From contig JAFUGE010000014.1 of assembly GCA_017469545.1 (NCBI GenBank), forward strand, positions 1 through 64,000: a DNA stretch of 64,000 nt, given 5' to 3'. The first letter of the stretch is position 1; each line of letters begins with the position of its first letter. Shown here piece by piece: positions 8,620-17,567 of this stretch. The translations under genes were made by a program, and so were the position numbers. The notes below the pieces were generated by a model, which had not been told where the DNA came from, did no database searches, and saw only the letters and a program-made list of their open reading frames with translations. The stretch comes from Clostridia bacterium. Lineage in GTDB: Bacteria > Bacillota > Clostridia > TANB77 > UBA1234.

Positions 8620-10221
8620 ATGCTTGGACAATTGCATATCAAAAATATAGGAATTATTGACGATGTTACAGTGAACTTTGAAGATGGAGTAAATATATTA
8701 ACAGGCGAAACTGGTGCCGGAAAGTCGCTTATCATTGATTCTATTAGTGCGATTACGGGAAGTAGAATTTCCAAAGAATTAATTAAGAGCGGCAGCGATA
8801 TGGCACTGATTGAAGCCTGTTTTTTTACGGACAGTGATAACATTATTTTGTCTCGTGAGATTTATCAAAATGGGAGAAACATTTGCAAAATCAATGGAAA
8901 AATGACGACGCTAAATGAATTAAAAACACTAGGAGAAGAGCTAATTGATATCCACGGCCAGCACGATAATCAGTCTCTTTTAGATGTGAAGACGCATATC
9001 AATTTGCTTGATAATTTTGCGGGCGAAGAATTGCAGAAATTAAAGCAACAGTATATAGAGCTTTTCACAAAGCACAAAGAGATGGAAGCGCAAATCAAGA
9101 AAAAATATGGCGACGAGCAAGAGAGAGCAAGAAGAATTGATTTATTAAAATATCAAAAGGACGAAATCGAAGCGGCAAATTTGAAATTGGGCGAAGAAGA
9201 GAGTTTAATAGAGCGTAGAAAATTACTCATGAATGCGGAAAGAATAGCAAAGTCGCTCGATAGCACCTACAACATTTTAAACGAAGTGGTTTTGGAGGCC
9301 TTGGGAGAAGCGACGAAAGAGATGTCTGGTATATCTGAGTTAGACGAGAAATATCAAAGTATATTAACAACACTAAATGACGCATACTATGCTTTGCAGG
9401 ATTCTTCAAGTGATGCGATGGGAGAAATCCAGAAGATTAATTTTGATCAAACAGAGCAGACTGAAATCGAGGAAAGATTGGATTTGATTTTTAGTCTGAA
9501 GAGGAAATATGGCAATACAATAGAGGATGTTTTAAAGTACTACGACGATATGGCAAAAGAACTTGATTTCTTGGAAAATTCGGAAGAAATCACCAATCAA
9601 ATGAAAGAAGAGCTTTCGCTATTGGATAAGGATTTAGTGAAACTTGCAAAGAAAATTAGAAAGATTAGAATGGATACGGCAAAAACGATTGAAGAAAAAA
9701 TTAATTCTCAGCTTCAAGATTTGGAAATGAAAAAAGCATATATCAAATTTCATTTTGAAGAGCTAGATACGTACCGTGACGATGGAATGGACAATGTAGA
9801 ATTACTGATTTGCACGAATGCGGGCGAGGAGCTAAAGCCGCTGGCCAAAATCGCGTCAGGAGGCGAAATTTCAAGAGTGATGTTGGCAATAAAGACAGTT
9901 CTTTGTGAGTATGATAATGTGGCGACTATGATATTCGACGAGATAGATACGGGAATTAGTGGCCAGGCAGGAAAAGCCGTCGCAGAGAAAATGAAGATTA
10001 TTGGCAAGACACATCAAATTATTTGCGTAACGCATTTGCCGGCAATAGCTGCTATTGGAAATACGAATTATTTCATTCAAAAATTGCCGGAGGGCGAAAA
10101 AGTCGTGACGAAAATAAAACGACTAAAGGAAGACGAAACCATTCGAGAGATTGCAAGAATATTAGCCGGCGACGACATTACAGAAGCGGCATTGATGCAC
10201 GCAAGAGAACTAAGAAAATAA
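8620..10221 (+). CDS. recN: DNA repair ATPase RecN
   Basis: RecN is an SMC-like ATPase that acts early in recombinational repair of double-strand breaks. The 533-residue product has the Walker A motif GETGAGKS near residue 30, a DIHGQHDNQSLL block, a long coiled coil (about 150-360), and the C-terminal ABC signature ASGGEISRVMLAIK followed by the Walker B/D-loop IFDEIDTGISGQAG and the H-loop VTHLPAIA. Length is close to that of the usual family member (about 550). RBS AGGAGG precedes the ATG. A lipoprotein gene follows 14 bp later and may share the transcript. Confidence 0.96.
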   Translation: MLGQLHIKNIGIIDDVTVNFEDGVNILTGETGAGKSLIIDSISAITGSRISKELIKSGSDMALIEACFFTDSDNIILSREIYQNGRNICKINGKMTTLNELKTLGEELIDIHGQHDNQSLLDVKTHINLLDNFAGEELQKLKQQYIELFTKHKEMEAQIKKKYGDEQERARRIDLLKYQKDEIEAANLKLGEEESLIERRKLLMNAERIAKSLDSTYNILNEVVLEALGEATKEMSGISELDEKYQSILTTLNDAYYALQDSSSDAMGEIQKINFDQTEQTEIEERLDLIFSLKRKYGNTIEDVLKYYDDMAKELDFLENSEEITNQMKEELSLLDKDLVKLAKKIRKIRMDTAKTIEEKINSQLQDLEMKKAYIKFHFEELDTYRDDGMDNVELLICTNAGEELKPLAKIASGGEISRVMLAIKTVLCEYDNVATMIFDEIDTGISGQAGKAVAEKMKIIGKTHQIICVTHLPAIAAIGNTNYFIQKLPEGEKVVTKIKRLKEDETIREIARILAGDDITEAALMHARELRK

Positions 10222-10235
10222 AGGAGGAAATGTTT

Positions 10236-10985
10236 ATGAAAAAATGGATATTAGGAGTGGTAGCATTGGCTACTGTGCTTTCTTTGGCAGCTTGTGCCAA
10301 CAAGCCAGAGGAGAATTACAACGAAAAATTAGAAGAAAACAATCCGTCTTTTGAGACGAAAGTAGAGTTATCAGAAAATGACAATAGCTTAATAGAAAGT
10401 GTTTATGCTGACGCGATTGACATTGCGCTTTCAAGTTCTGAGAAAAGAGAAATTGTGAATAATCTTTTGGTAGATATTGACCATGATGGCGAAAATGAAT
10501 TGATAAAGCCAACTTATGAATATATGGAAAACCATCTTCACGTTTATCAATTAGTGGATGGAAATGCTGTAGAACTAGAAAATTCTGACTATGTTGCATA
10601 CATTCTTTCACTATATGTGACAGAGGATGGCGTTTATGCAGCAACCATTGATGCTGACGGATTGTGTTATCAAAATTGTAGTCTTGTGAAACTTACCATA
10701 GAAAATGGCAAAGTAGTGGTACAAGAAATTTTGAACGCTACTTGCAATCAAGAAGTGGAAGAGCAGAAGAGAACGGAAATTAATGCGAGATTTGAAAATG
10801 GTGAAATCACAGAAGATGAAGCATTTATAGAATCTGTGGATGCGCATACTTTAGAATATAAAGTAAATGGAGCCATTGCATCTAGAGAAGAATTTAATCA
10901 GGCAATTGCAGAATTAAATAGCAAGAAAGTAATTAGAAGAATTGCCTATACTAACGACTTATTTGAAAATCTTTGGACAAAATAA
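10236..10985 (+). CDS. Putative lipoprotein
   Basis: The 249-residue product starts with a lipoprotein signal (KKWILGVVALATVLSLAAC; lipobox LAAC, Cys near residue 20). The mature part is acidic, has an EF-hand-like stretch DIDHDGENEL (about 85-95) and no transmembrane helix. I do not recognise the family. ATG at 10236 fits the AGGAGG 8 bp upstream better than the ATG at 10230. It sits directly after recN. It contains GATGA (10815), a pentamer rare in neighbouring housekeeping genes. Function unknown. Confidence 0.75.
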   Translation: MKKWILGVVALATVLSLAACANKPEENYNEKLEENNPSFETKVELSENDNSLIESVYADAIDIALSSSEKREIVNNLLVDIDHDGENELIKPTYEYMENHLHVYQLVDGNAVELENSDYVAYILSLYVTEDGVYAATIDADGLCYQNCSLVKLTIENGKVVVQEILNATCNQEVEEQKRTEINARFENGEITEDEAFIESVDAHTLEYKVNGAIASREEFNQAIAELNSKKVIRRIAYTNDLFENLWTK

Positions 10986-10994
10986 TTTATGTTA

Positions 10995-11030
10995 GAGAGC
11001 GTCTATTATCAAGATGCTCTTAATTTTTGT
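10995..11030 (+). terminator. Terminator after the lipoprotein gene
   Basis: An imperfect stem AGAGCGTCT / AGATGCTCT is followed by TAATTTTT shortly after the stop at 10985. Confidence 0.6.
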
Positions 11031-11047
11031 GTTGAAAATGGATAATA

Positions 11048-11944
11048 ATGGAAGCAAAAATGCTATTGACAAAATCAAAAAGATATGATAGTAATAGTAT
11101 AACATTTAAGTTTTGTTTACCTTATTTCTATGAGAGTGACAATCGTTACTTTTATTTTCCAAACATAAACAGAGAAAGGACGTATGAAATGAATTTAGAT
11201 GGCCCAAGAAATTTAATCAATGAAGGCTATAATAGGCAGGAAATAAATAATATTAGTTTTGGCATTAATGTTTTGAATTTAAGTAATTCTATACTTAGCG
11301 GCAATTATCATAGTCATGGTGAAATGCTAGTTGATCAGATTGGTAATTCATTTATTTTATCAGAAAGAGAACTTGAAAGAAAATGGAATTTAGATAAATA
11401 TACTTTTAACCTTGAAGATTCAGAAAATTCGAAGGCTGTTTTTTCAAAACTGTATGATAATATTGGCGATAGGTTTGACGCCGCGGTTAGTATGGACTTC
11501 TTAAAAGATCAAGAAATGTTGCAGGAAAATAAGAATTATATTATAGAAGCGTTTCATGAAGAGATTGAGCAATTAAGAGAGAAAAATGTGTTCTCAGATA
11601 AAGAACTTTTACAAATGAAAAATGATGCTAAAGATTTTGTTAACAAAAATTTTGATAAAACAATAGAAAGAGTACTTAAAAATGATGCTGGAGAAAAGAT
11701 ATTAGAATTATGTGACGAATGGAACGATGCCTATAATGCCGGTAATTTTCAAGAAATGGACCATCTATATGACGAATTATACAGACATTATACAAAAAAG
11801 TATATTTACAGGGGAGAGGATATAGCAAAAGAGGCAGAGAAAACACTGCTAATGCATAAATACATAGAGGGAAAGGTGGATAGAGACGAAGGAGACAGAT
11901 TGACAGATATTGAACAAGAAGTCTTTAATGCTATGTTTAGATAG
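11048..11944 (+). CDS. Hypothetical protein upstream of the Septu pair
   Basis: I do not recognise this 298-residue protein. It is hydrophilic with no signal peptide or membrane helix. The N-terminal half (1-125) looks alpha/beta; the C-terminal half (about 130-298) is strongly helical and acidic (EEIEQLREKNVFSDKELL, DEWNDAYNAGNFQEMDHL). The region is AT-rich. No clear RBS precedes the ATG at 11048, so the start is uncertain. It lies between a terminator and a promoter-like site, so it may be a separate unit from ptuAB. Position alone hints at an accessory defence role; it is not a reverse transcriptase, so this is not a retron. Confidence 0.6.
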   Translation: MEAKMLLTKSKRYDSNSITFKFCLPYFYESDNRYFYFPNINRERTYEMNLDGPRNLINEGYNRQEINNISFGINVLNLSNSILSGNYHSHGEMLVDQIGNSFILSERELERKWNLDKYTFNLEDSENSKAVFSKLYDNIGDRFDAAVSMDFLKDQEMLQENKNYIIEAFHEEIEQLREKNVFSDKELLQMKNDAKDFVNKNFDKTIERVLKNDAGEKILELCDEWNDAYNAGNFQEMDHLYDELYRHYTKKYIYRGEDIAKEAEKTLLMHKYIEGKVDRDEGDRLTDIEQEVFNAMFR

Positions 11945-11969
11945 AAAAAAATTAAATTAACGGCAATGA

Positions 11970-11997
11970 TTGAATTTTAACAGCAATATGATATACT
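11970..11997 (+). promoter_or_regulatory. Sigma-A-like promoter before ptuA
   Basis: TTGAAT and TATACT are separated by 16 bp. Transcription would begin near 12004, which supports translation start at 12031 rather than the ATG at 12004. Confidence 0.5.
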
Positions 11998-12030
11998 TAA
12001 TGTATGAAAAAGAAGGGCGGAGGTAAAATT

Positions 12031-13188
12031 ATGTCAAACGCAAAAGTTAAAAAATTGTTCATAGAACAATTTAAAGGTTTTAGAAATTTTAATATATCAT
12101 TTGAGGACGATGTGAATGTTTTAGTTGGAGAGAATGGAACGGGAAAGACAACTTTGTTTGAAATTATATATAATGGGCTTTCTGGAAATAAAGATTACTT
12201 TAAGGACGAAAGTTTAACAAAAATAGAAATTATAGTCCATCTTGATGGAAACGACAGAACGATTTCTATTATTAATGATAATGAAAAAATTAGATTATTA
12301 ATAGATAATACAGAAACAGATAGCGGTAACGACTTCTTTGAAAAACAAAAGGTTTTATACTTTCCGGCTGATTTAGCTTTTAGACCTTATATTGTTAATG
12401 GCCCTACTAGGATGGAAGAAGAGGAAAAAGATATAAAACTGAATTCGGACAAAATAAGTAAGGACTTAAAGCAATATATAGTAAATAGTAGATTCCTTGA
12501 TTTAAATGATAAAGACGAAAACAAGGAAGGAAATAGAATTGGGCACTTAAAAACAATATTTAATAGCTTTTTTGACGATAAAGAGTTTGTAAACATTGAT
12601 GCAATGACATTTGAGCCGACATTTAGATTAAAAGAGACAAATGAAATAATAACGCTTGACGAATTAAGCTTAGGAGAAAAGCAGATATTCTATAAAGGAT
12701 GTTCACTGGTTCAATATACAGAAAATAAAGGAATCATTATTCTTGTAGATGAGCCAGAAGCAAGTCTTCACCCAGAGTGGCAGCAAAAAATTTTGGATTT
12801 GTACAAAAACATTAATCATAATAATCAATATTTATTTGCAACACATTCACCTCATATTGTTTCTTGCTGCGGCAAAGAGAAAATAAGACTCATTGAGAAA
12901 GAGGAGAATATTTTAAGACTAAGAGAGGACATAGGCGAAACATATGGAGCAACGAATGAGGATTTGTTATATGATGTGTTTAATTTAAACTCTGTTAGAA
13001 ATATTGAAGTGCAAGAAAACATCGATAGATATAGGGATTTGTACTACAGGAGAGATTTTATTTCAGCAGAAGAGAGAGAAGAGTTAGAACAATTAAGAGA
13101 AAAATTGCTTGCAATGAAAAGTCTCCCTAAAGATTTTATACCATTGTTAGAATTAGAAGTAAGCACGCAAAAGTTAAGTGAAATTTAA
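12031..13188 (+). CDS. ptuA: Septu-type AAA/ABC ATPase PtuA
   Basis: PtuA is the ATPase of Septu anti-phage defence, where it assembles with the PtuB nuclease. The 385-residue product has Walker A GENGTGKT (residues 33-40), the ABC signature LSLGEKQIF, Walker B IIILVDEPEASLHPEWQQK and H-loop ATHSPHIV, the OLD/RecF-like layout of this family. RBS GGAGG lies 7 bp before the ATG at 12031. The HNH gene starts 20 bp downstream, as expected for a two-gene operon. AAA-HNH pairs also occur with retrons, but no reverse transcriptase is present. The C-terminal helical tail (about 330-385) is typical of the family. Low GC and use of GAT-GA codon pairs suggest acquisition. Confidence 0.85.
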   Translation: MSNAKVKKLFIEQFKGFRNFNISFEDDVNVLVGENGTGKTTLFEIIYNGLSGNKDYFKDESLTKIEIIVHLDGNDRTISIINDNEKIRLLIDNTETDSGNDFFEKQKVLYFPADLAFRPYIVNGPTRMEEEEKDIKLNSDKISKDLKQYIVNSRFLDLNDKDENKEGNRIGHLKTIFNSFFDDKEFVNIDAMTFEPTFRLKETNEIITLDELSLGEKQIFYKGCSLVQYTENKGIIILVDEPEASLHPEWQQKILDLYKNINHNNQYLFATHSPHIVSCCGKEKIRLIEKEENILRLREDIGETYGATNEDLLYDVFNLNSVRNIEVQENIDRYRDLYYRRDFISAEEREELEQLREKLLAMKSLPKDFIPLLELEVSTQKLSEI

Positions 13189-13208
13189 AACGTTGAAAAG
13201 AGGTTAGA

Positions 13209-13916
13209 ATGCATAAAGTAGAAAGGAATCAAGCACCAGAAAGCTTAATACGTAAGAATGAAAAATATTTATCAAATTTAGATAACGGTAAAAATATGAA
13301 TAAGCCATGGGATAGTTTATCTGATAAAAACAGAAAAGAAGTATTGCAAAGTCTTGAAGAAATGTATCATGGTTGTTGTGCATATTGCGAAAGTGATGTT
13401 GAGGCTGTTAGCAATCCTCATATAGATCATTTTAGACCAAAATCATTATTTCCTAGGTTAGTTTTTGAATATAGTAATTTGAATTATGCTTGTCAAAAGT
13501 GCAATCAATATAAATTGGACAAATGGGACGAGTCATTCTTTAGTCCAACAGACGAAGACCCAGAAGAACATATTAGATTTGTGAGAGAGGCTGCTATTCC
13601 CTTGGATGAACGAGGAAATAAAATGATCGAAGTTTTAAAATTGAATCGTGAAAAAGTGATTGCAAGAAGAAGAGAAAAGTACAACACTATGGCTGAAAGT
13701 ATAAGAGTAGCAAATGAACAATTTAATGAAATAGATTATACAAATCAAGTAACATTAAAATTTTTCATAAAATTATTTGATATTGCATATAATAAATTTC
13801 TTGAGTGTAGTAGTGTGGAGATGCCATATAGTACAATGGTAAAACATAATTTCTCGCAAGAAATTGAGAAGTTATTGCTGAAGAGAGACAAAGTTTGTTC
13901 ATATTTGAATCAATAA
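13209..13916 (+). CDS. ptuB: Septu-type HNH endonuclease PtuB
   Basis: PtuB is the nuclease effector of Septu. The 235-residue product has a TIGR02646-like HNH core: CAYC near residue 58-61, then HIDHFRPKS, then YSNLNYACQKCN with a second CxxC. The four Cys probably bind structural zinc, and the HIDHF His residues supply the catalytic metal site. The C-terminal helical region (about 130-235) probably contacts PtuA. It follows ptuA by 20 bp and is closed by a terminator at 13922-13956. No truncation is visible. Confidence 0.85.
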   Translation: MHKVERNQAPESLIRKNEKYLSNLDNGKNMNKPWDSLSDKNRKEVLQSLEEMYHGCCAYCESDVEAVSNPHIDHFRPKSLFPRLVFEYSNLNYACQKCNQYKLDKWDESFFSPTDEDPEEHIRFVREAAIPLDERGNKMIEVLKLNREKVIARRREKYNTMAESIRVANEQFNEIDYTNQVTLKFFIKLFDIAYNKFLECSSVEMPYSTMVKHNFSQEIEKLLLKRDKVCSYLNQ

Positions 13917-13921
13917 ATTTT

Positions 13922-13956
13922 AAGAGTGTTTCATTATTGAAATGCTCTTATTTTTA
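13922..13956 (+). terminator. Terminator of the ptuAB unit
   Basis: A 12-bp stem with mismatches (AAGAGTGTTTCA / TGAAATGCTCTT) and TTAT loop is followed by ATTTTT. Confidence 0.8.
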
Positions 13957-14019
13957 CGGTAGAGAAAAAAGATGTAGTCTCTTTTCTTTACTTTTTATAT
14001 GAAATAAGAAAAATTTACT

Positions 14020-14055
14020 ATTACCTTAATTTTAGCATTAAGGTAATTTTTTTTT
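14020..14055 (+). terminator. Second terminator-like hairpin before spoIVB
   Basis: A perfect 10-bp stem ATTACCTTAA / TTAAGGTAAT is followed by at least nine T. It isolates spoIVB from the defence genes. Confidence 0.7.
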
Positions 14056-14120
14056 GCCTCATAAGTTTTTCCGATTTTGGACAAGTTAAGTTTGAAGTTG
14101 AGAGGAAGGGGCAAAACAAA

Positions 14121-15164
14121 ATGAGACAAAAAAAGATTTTTTTTCTAATTGTATTATTTGCATTTTTTGCAATTTATATAACAAGTATTTATACAAATTA
14201 TGATGTATATGTCAGCGCGGTTCCGAATATTTTAGTGATTCCAGCTGGCAATGCAGTGGGAGTGAAGATTTATTCGGAGGGAGTGCTTGTGATTGGTTCG
14301 TCCGTTGTGGAGGGTGTTGATGGCGGAAGTTATGAGCCGTGCAAGAACACGAAGATTAGGGCAGGCGATGTTCTTCTGAAAATCAATAACCGCTCTGTCG
14401 AGGATATCACAGAGCTAGTAGAAGCGGTTAATAGCGCTGCCGGGCAAGAAGTAGAAGTCACTTATAAACGAGAGGAAAAGATTTACACAGACACTGTGAG
14501 GCCTGTAAAGTCCTTGGACGATGGGAATTATAAGCTGGGACTTTGGGTGAGAGACGGAACGACGGGAATTGGTACTCTTACCTTTTATGCGCCAGAGTTA
14601 AAGAGTTATGGAGCATTAGGGCACGGCATTTCTGATATTGATGTCAAAACGTTGTTGCCCTTAGAAGAGGGCACTTTGAATGAGGCCTCTGTACTTTCTA
14701 TTACCAAAGGCGCCAAGTCTGCGCCGGGAGAGATAAGGGGTATTATTAATTCGAGTTATACACTTGGAAATGTGCTAAAAAATAATGAGTTTGGGATTTA
14801 TGGAAGATTGTTAAACGAGAGTTATTTCTCGCCTGATAAGGAGGCAATTCCGGTGGCTAGCAGAATGGAGGTAAGGCCAGGAAAAGCGACCATTCTTTGC
14901 ACGGTGGAGGGAAGTATTCCAAAAGAGTATGAAATTGAAATTCAGAAAATCTATAATCTTAGCGGAAAGAGCACGAAAAGCATGATTGTGAAAATCACGG
15001 ACGCAGAGCTGCTTAGCAAAACAGGAGGAATTGTGCAGGGAATGAGTGGCAGCCCTATCATACAAAATGGAAAGTTTGTAGGGGCAATCACACACGTCTT
15101 TGTCAACGACCCAACCAGAGGCTATGCCGTCTTTGCAGACACCATGATAGAGCAAATCATGTGA
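14121..15164 (+). CDS. spoIVB: SpoIVB sporulation serine peptidase (S55)
   Basis: SpoIVB is secreted from the forespore and triggers the sigma-K checkpoint. The 347-residue product has an N-terminal signal anchor (about 5-27), a PDZ domain (about 60-130, KIRAGDVLLKINNRSVEDI) and the S55 peptidase domain with the catalytic His in ALGHGISDID and Ser in GGIVQGMSGSPIIQNGK, followed by GAITHVFVNDPTRGY. Only a 90-bp gap separates it from a PdaA-like deacetylase gene. The presence of intact catalytic motifs suggests the organism or a recent ancestor makes endospores. Confidence 0.95.
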   Translation: MRQKKIFFLIVLFAFFAIYITSIYTNYDVYVSAVPNILVIPAGNAVGVKIYSEGVLVIGSSVVEGVDGGSYEPCKNTKIRAGDVLLKINNRSVEDITELVEAVNSAAGQEVEVTYKREEKIYTDTVRPVKSLDDGNYKLGLWVRDGTTGIGTLTFYAPELKSYGALGHGISDIDVKTLLPLEEGTLNEASVLSITKGAKSAPGEIRGIINSSYTLGNVLKNNEFGIYGRLLNESYFSPDKEAIPVASRMEVRPGKATILCTVEGSIPKEYEIEIQKIYNLSGKSTKSMIVKITDAELLSKTGGIVQGMSGSPIIQNGKFVGAITHVFVNDPTRGYAVFADTMIEQIM

Positions 15165-15254
15165 ACCATCCAGGGGCCCCCCTTTTTATCCATTGGATAA
15201 AACAAGAATTTTTTTGACTTTTTTGAATATACATTAACTGCAAAGGAGTGGGTG

Positions 15255-16094
15255 ATGGTGAAGAGATTTGTGGTTGTTTTGGTGCTTCTTTTGGGGCTTT
15301 GTGCTTGCAATAGGGAAGCGGAAAATTTAATGAATTTGAAATTGGAGGAGAGCGCTAATAGTAGAAAGGCGGAAGTGGTAGAAGTAAGTAGTACGCCGCT
15401 TTCTAATCAAACTTTTGCCTGGGGCTTTCGAAGAATGAAAGATGGCGTTCAGCCTGAGTTTACGGCGTCGTATGTGAAAGTGTTGGACGATTATGACGGG
15501 ATTTATGTGGGGAATAAAGAGGAAAAGATTGTGTATCTAACCTTTGACGAGGGCTATGAAAATGGCTATACGGACGATATTTTAGATACTTTGGCTAAAA
15601 AAGGCGTGGAGGCTACCTTTTTTGTGACGATGCCGTATGTGAAACAAAATAAAGAGTTGGTGCAAAGAATGATTGACGAGGGACATATTGTGGGAAATCA
15701 TACCGTGAATCACCCGAGTATGCCTTCGATTACAGACGATAACAAATTAAAGAAAGAAGTAATGGATTTGCACGATTACGTCGAGAAGAATTTTGATTAT
15801 GAAATGACTTTTTTCCGCCCGCCAAAGGGAGAGTATAGCGAGAGGACTGTGAAATTATGCAAGGATTTAGGCTATACGACAGTGCTTTGGAGCTTCGCGT
15901 ATGACGATTGGGATGTGAAGAAACAAGATCGATTAGATTACGCAAGGAATATTATTTATAACAATTTGCATAATGGCGCTGTGATTTTGCTTCACGCCGT
16001 GTCAAAGGATAACGCGGCTTTGTTAGGGGAAATCATTGACGAAATCCAAAATAGAGGATATGAAATTTTGCCGTTGACGGAATTTGAGAGGTGA
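15255..16094 (+). CDS. pdaA: PdaA-like polysaccharide deacetylase
   Basis: PdaA de-N-acetylates muramic acid on the way to the muramic delta-lactam of spore cortex. The 279-residue product has a hydrophobic N-terminus ending in LCAC (possible lipoprotein) and an NodB-homology domain: YLTFDEGYENGYTDDIL (catalytic Asp; metal site), NHTVNHPSM (metal His pair), FFRPPKGEYS and ILLHAVSKDN. These fit the PdaA subfamily rather than general chitin deacetylases. AAGGAG is 7 bp before the ATG at 15255; GTG codons flank it. yqfC starts 6 bp after the stop, so the genes are probably cotranscribed. Confidence 0.88.
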   Translation: MVKRFVVVLVLLLGLCACNREAENLMNLKLEESANSRKAEVVEVSSTPLSNQTFAWGFRRMKDGVQPEFTASYVKVLDDYDGIYVGNKEEKIVYLTFDEGYENGYTDDILDTLAKKGVEATFFVTMPYVKQNKELVQRMIDEGHIVGNHTVNHPSMPSITDDNKLKKEVMDLHDYVEKNFDYEMTFFRPPKGEYSERTVKLCKDLGYTTVLWSFAYDDWDVKKQDRLDYARNIIYNNLHNGAVILLHAVSKDNAALLGEIIDEIQNRGYEILPLTEFER

Positions 16095-16100
16095 TATGAA

Positions 16101-16370
16101 ATGGGAGATAAATCTAAAAATATAAAAGAAAAATTTTCGGATATGATGGAACTTCCGAAAGAGCTTTTGCTAGATATTCCGAGACTGACAATGCTGGGCA
16201 ATGAAGATATCTTGATTGAAAATTATAAAGGAATTGTGGAGTACGAAGAGAATGTGATTAGACTTAGCAACAAGATTAACATTTTCGGAGAAAGACTGAA
16301 TGTAGAGGAAATTACAGATACGGAGATTATGATTACGGGAAAGATTAATAATGTGGAGTTTGAAAATTAG
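16101..16370 (+). CDS. yqfC: Sporulation protein YqfC
   Basis: The 89-residue product matches the YqfC family (FSDMMELPKELLLDIPRLTM near the start, then a beta-rich tail). In spore formers it is encoded just before yqfD, as here (12-bp gap), and is expressed in the mother cell under sigma-E. Biochemical role unknown. Confidence 0.9.
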   Translation: MGDKSKNIKEKFSDMMELPKELLLDIPRLTMLGNEDILIENYKGIVEYEENVIRLSNKINIFGERLNVEEITDTEIMITGKINNVEFEN

Positions 16371-16382
16371 GAGGGAGTAGAC

Positions 16383-17564
16383 TTGGCTTTCGATTGGTAC
16401 AAGAAAATGAATGGCTTTGTGGAAATTCAGATAGAGGGCTATTTTTCAGAGCGACTCATTAATCTTGCTTTGAAAAGAGGAATTACGATATGGGATATTA
16501 GGCGCAAGCCTGACGGAAGAGTTATCGCAAAAGTTGTACCAAAAGAGTTTAAAAAGCTAAGGCCCATTGCTAGGCAAACGAGATGCAGAATCAAAATTTT
16601 GCGTAAGAGGGGAATTCCGTTTTTAGTATGGAGATACCAGAAGAGAAAAATCTTTTTATTGCTTATTTTGGTGATGGGCATCTTTATATACATATATAAC
16701 TCCTATGTTTGGAGAGTGGATATTACAGGAGATTTTGATATTCCAATTGAAGAACTAAGGGCACAATTGGAAGAGGAAAATGTGAAAGTATTGGCGAGAA
16801 AGAAAGAGATTAGCATCGACCAGGCAAAGATTAATATGGCGCTGAAAAGAAATGATTTGGCCTGGATTGGCATTAGCCTTAAGGGAACGAAAGCCATCGT
16901 GGAAATTGTAGAAAAGGTAATGCCGGAAGTGGAGGAATTATCTGGCATTCCATGTAATATTGTGGCGAAAAAAGAGGGGGTTATTACAAGAATATATGCC
17001 AAAGACGGCCTTGCTGTAGTGGAAAAGGACGATTGGGTGCAGGCGGGGCAAGTGCTAATTAGTGGCATTATGACGAGTAAACAAGGCGAGGAAAGATTGG
17101 TGCATGCGGACGGAGAAGTGTATGCGAAAACGTGGTATGCCAGTAAGGCGAAAGTGCCGTATCAGCGTGACGTTGTAGGGAAAACGGGGAATGTCGAAAA
17201 ACGTTATCAAATAAATTTAGGAAAATATGAAATAAATTTTCTAAATTCCGATACAAATTTTGAAAAGTATGATACAATAACCTCGAGCAATCAATTAAAA
17301 ATTTTAGATAGGTTTGTTTTGCCGATAGAAGTGACGGAAGTCATATACGAAGAGCTAGAGGTAGATACGATTGAGCTATCTAGGCAACAAGCGGAAAATA
17401 TTGCGAAAAATGAAGCTATGAATGGGGCCATGCAGATGGTTCCACAGGATGCCGAGAATGTGAATAATGCGATTGTTATCAGGGAGTATGACGAGGGCGT
17501 GGAAGCAGAAGTTACAATTGAATGCATTGAGAAAATCGGAACAAAAGAAAAACTGGGGGGATAA
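16383..17564 (+). CDS. yqfD: Sporulation protein YqfD
   Basis: The 393-residue product has a basic cytoplasmic N-terminal part (1-90), one membrane helix (about 92-108, KIFLLLILVMGIFIYIY) and a large extracytoplasmic part with POTRA-like segments, the layout of YqfD/SpoIV. It starts at a TTG at 16383 with GGAGGG about 7 bp upstream. In most Clostridia phoH follows; here an unrelated gene follows with a 3-bp gap. Confidence 0.9.
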   Translation: MAFDWYKKMNGFVEIQIEGYFSERLINLALKRGITIWDIRRKPDGRVIAKVVPKEFKKLRPIARQTRCRIKILRKRGIPFLVWRYQKRKIFLLLILVMGIFIYIYNSYVWRVDITGDFDIPIEELRAQLEEENVKVLARKKEISIDQAKINMALKRNDLAWIGISLKGTKAIVEIVEKVMPEVEELSGIPCNIVAKKEGVITRIYAKDGLAVVEKDDWVQAGQVLISGIMTSKQGEERLVHADGEVYAKTWYASKAKVPYQRDVVGKTGNVEKRYQINLGKYEINFLNSDTNFEKYDTITSSNQLKILDRFVLPIEVTEVIYEELEVDTIELSRQQAENIAKNEAMNGAMQMVPQDAENVNNAIVIREYDEGVEAEVTIECIEKIGTKEKLGG

Positions 17565-17567
17565 TTG

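Noticed and set aside
11048-13916. Retron with ATPase-HNH effectors
   Set aside because: No reverse transcriptase or msr/msd-like RNA is present.
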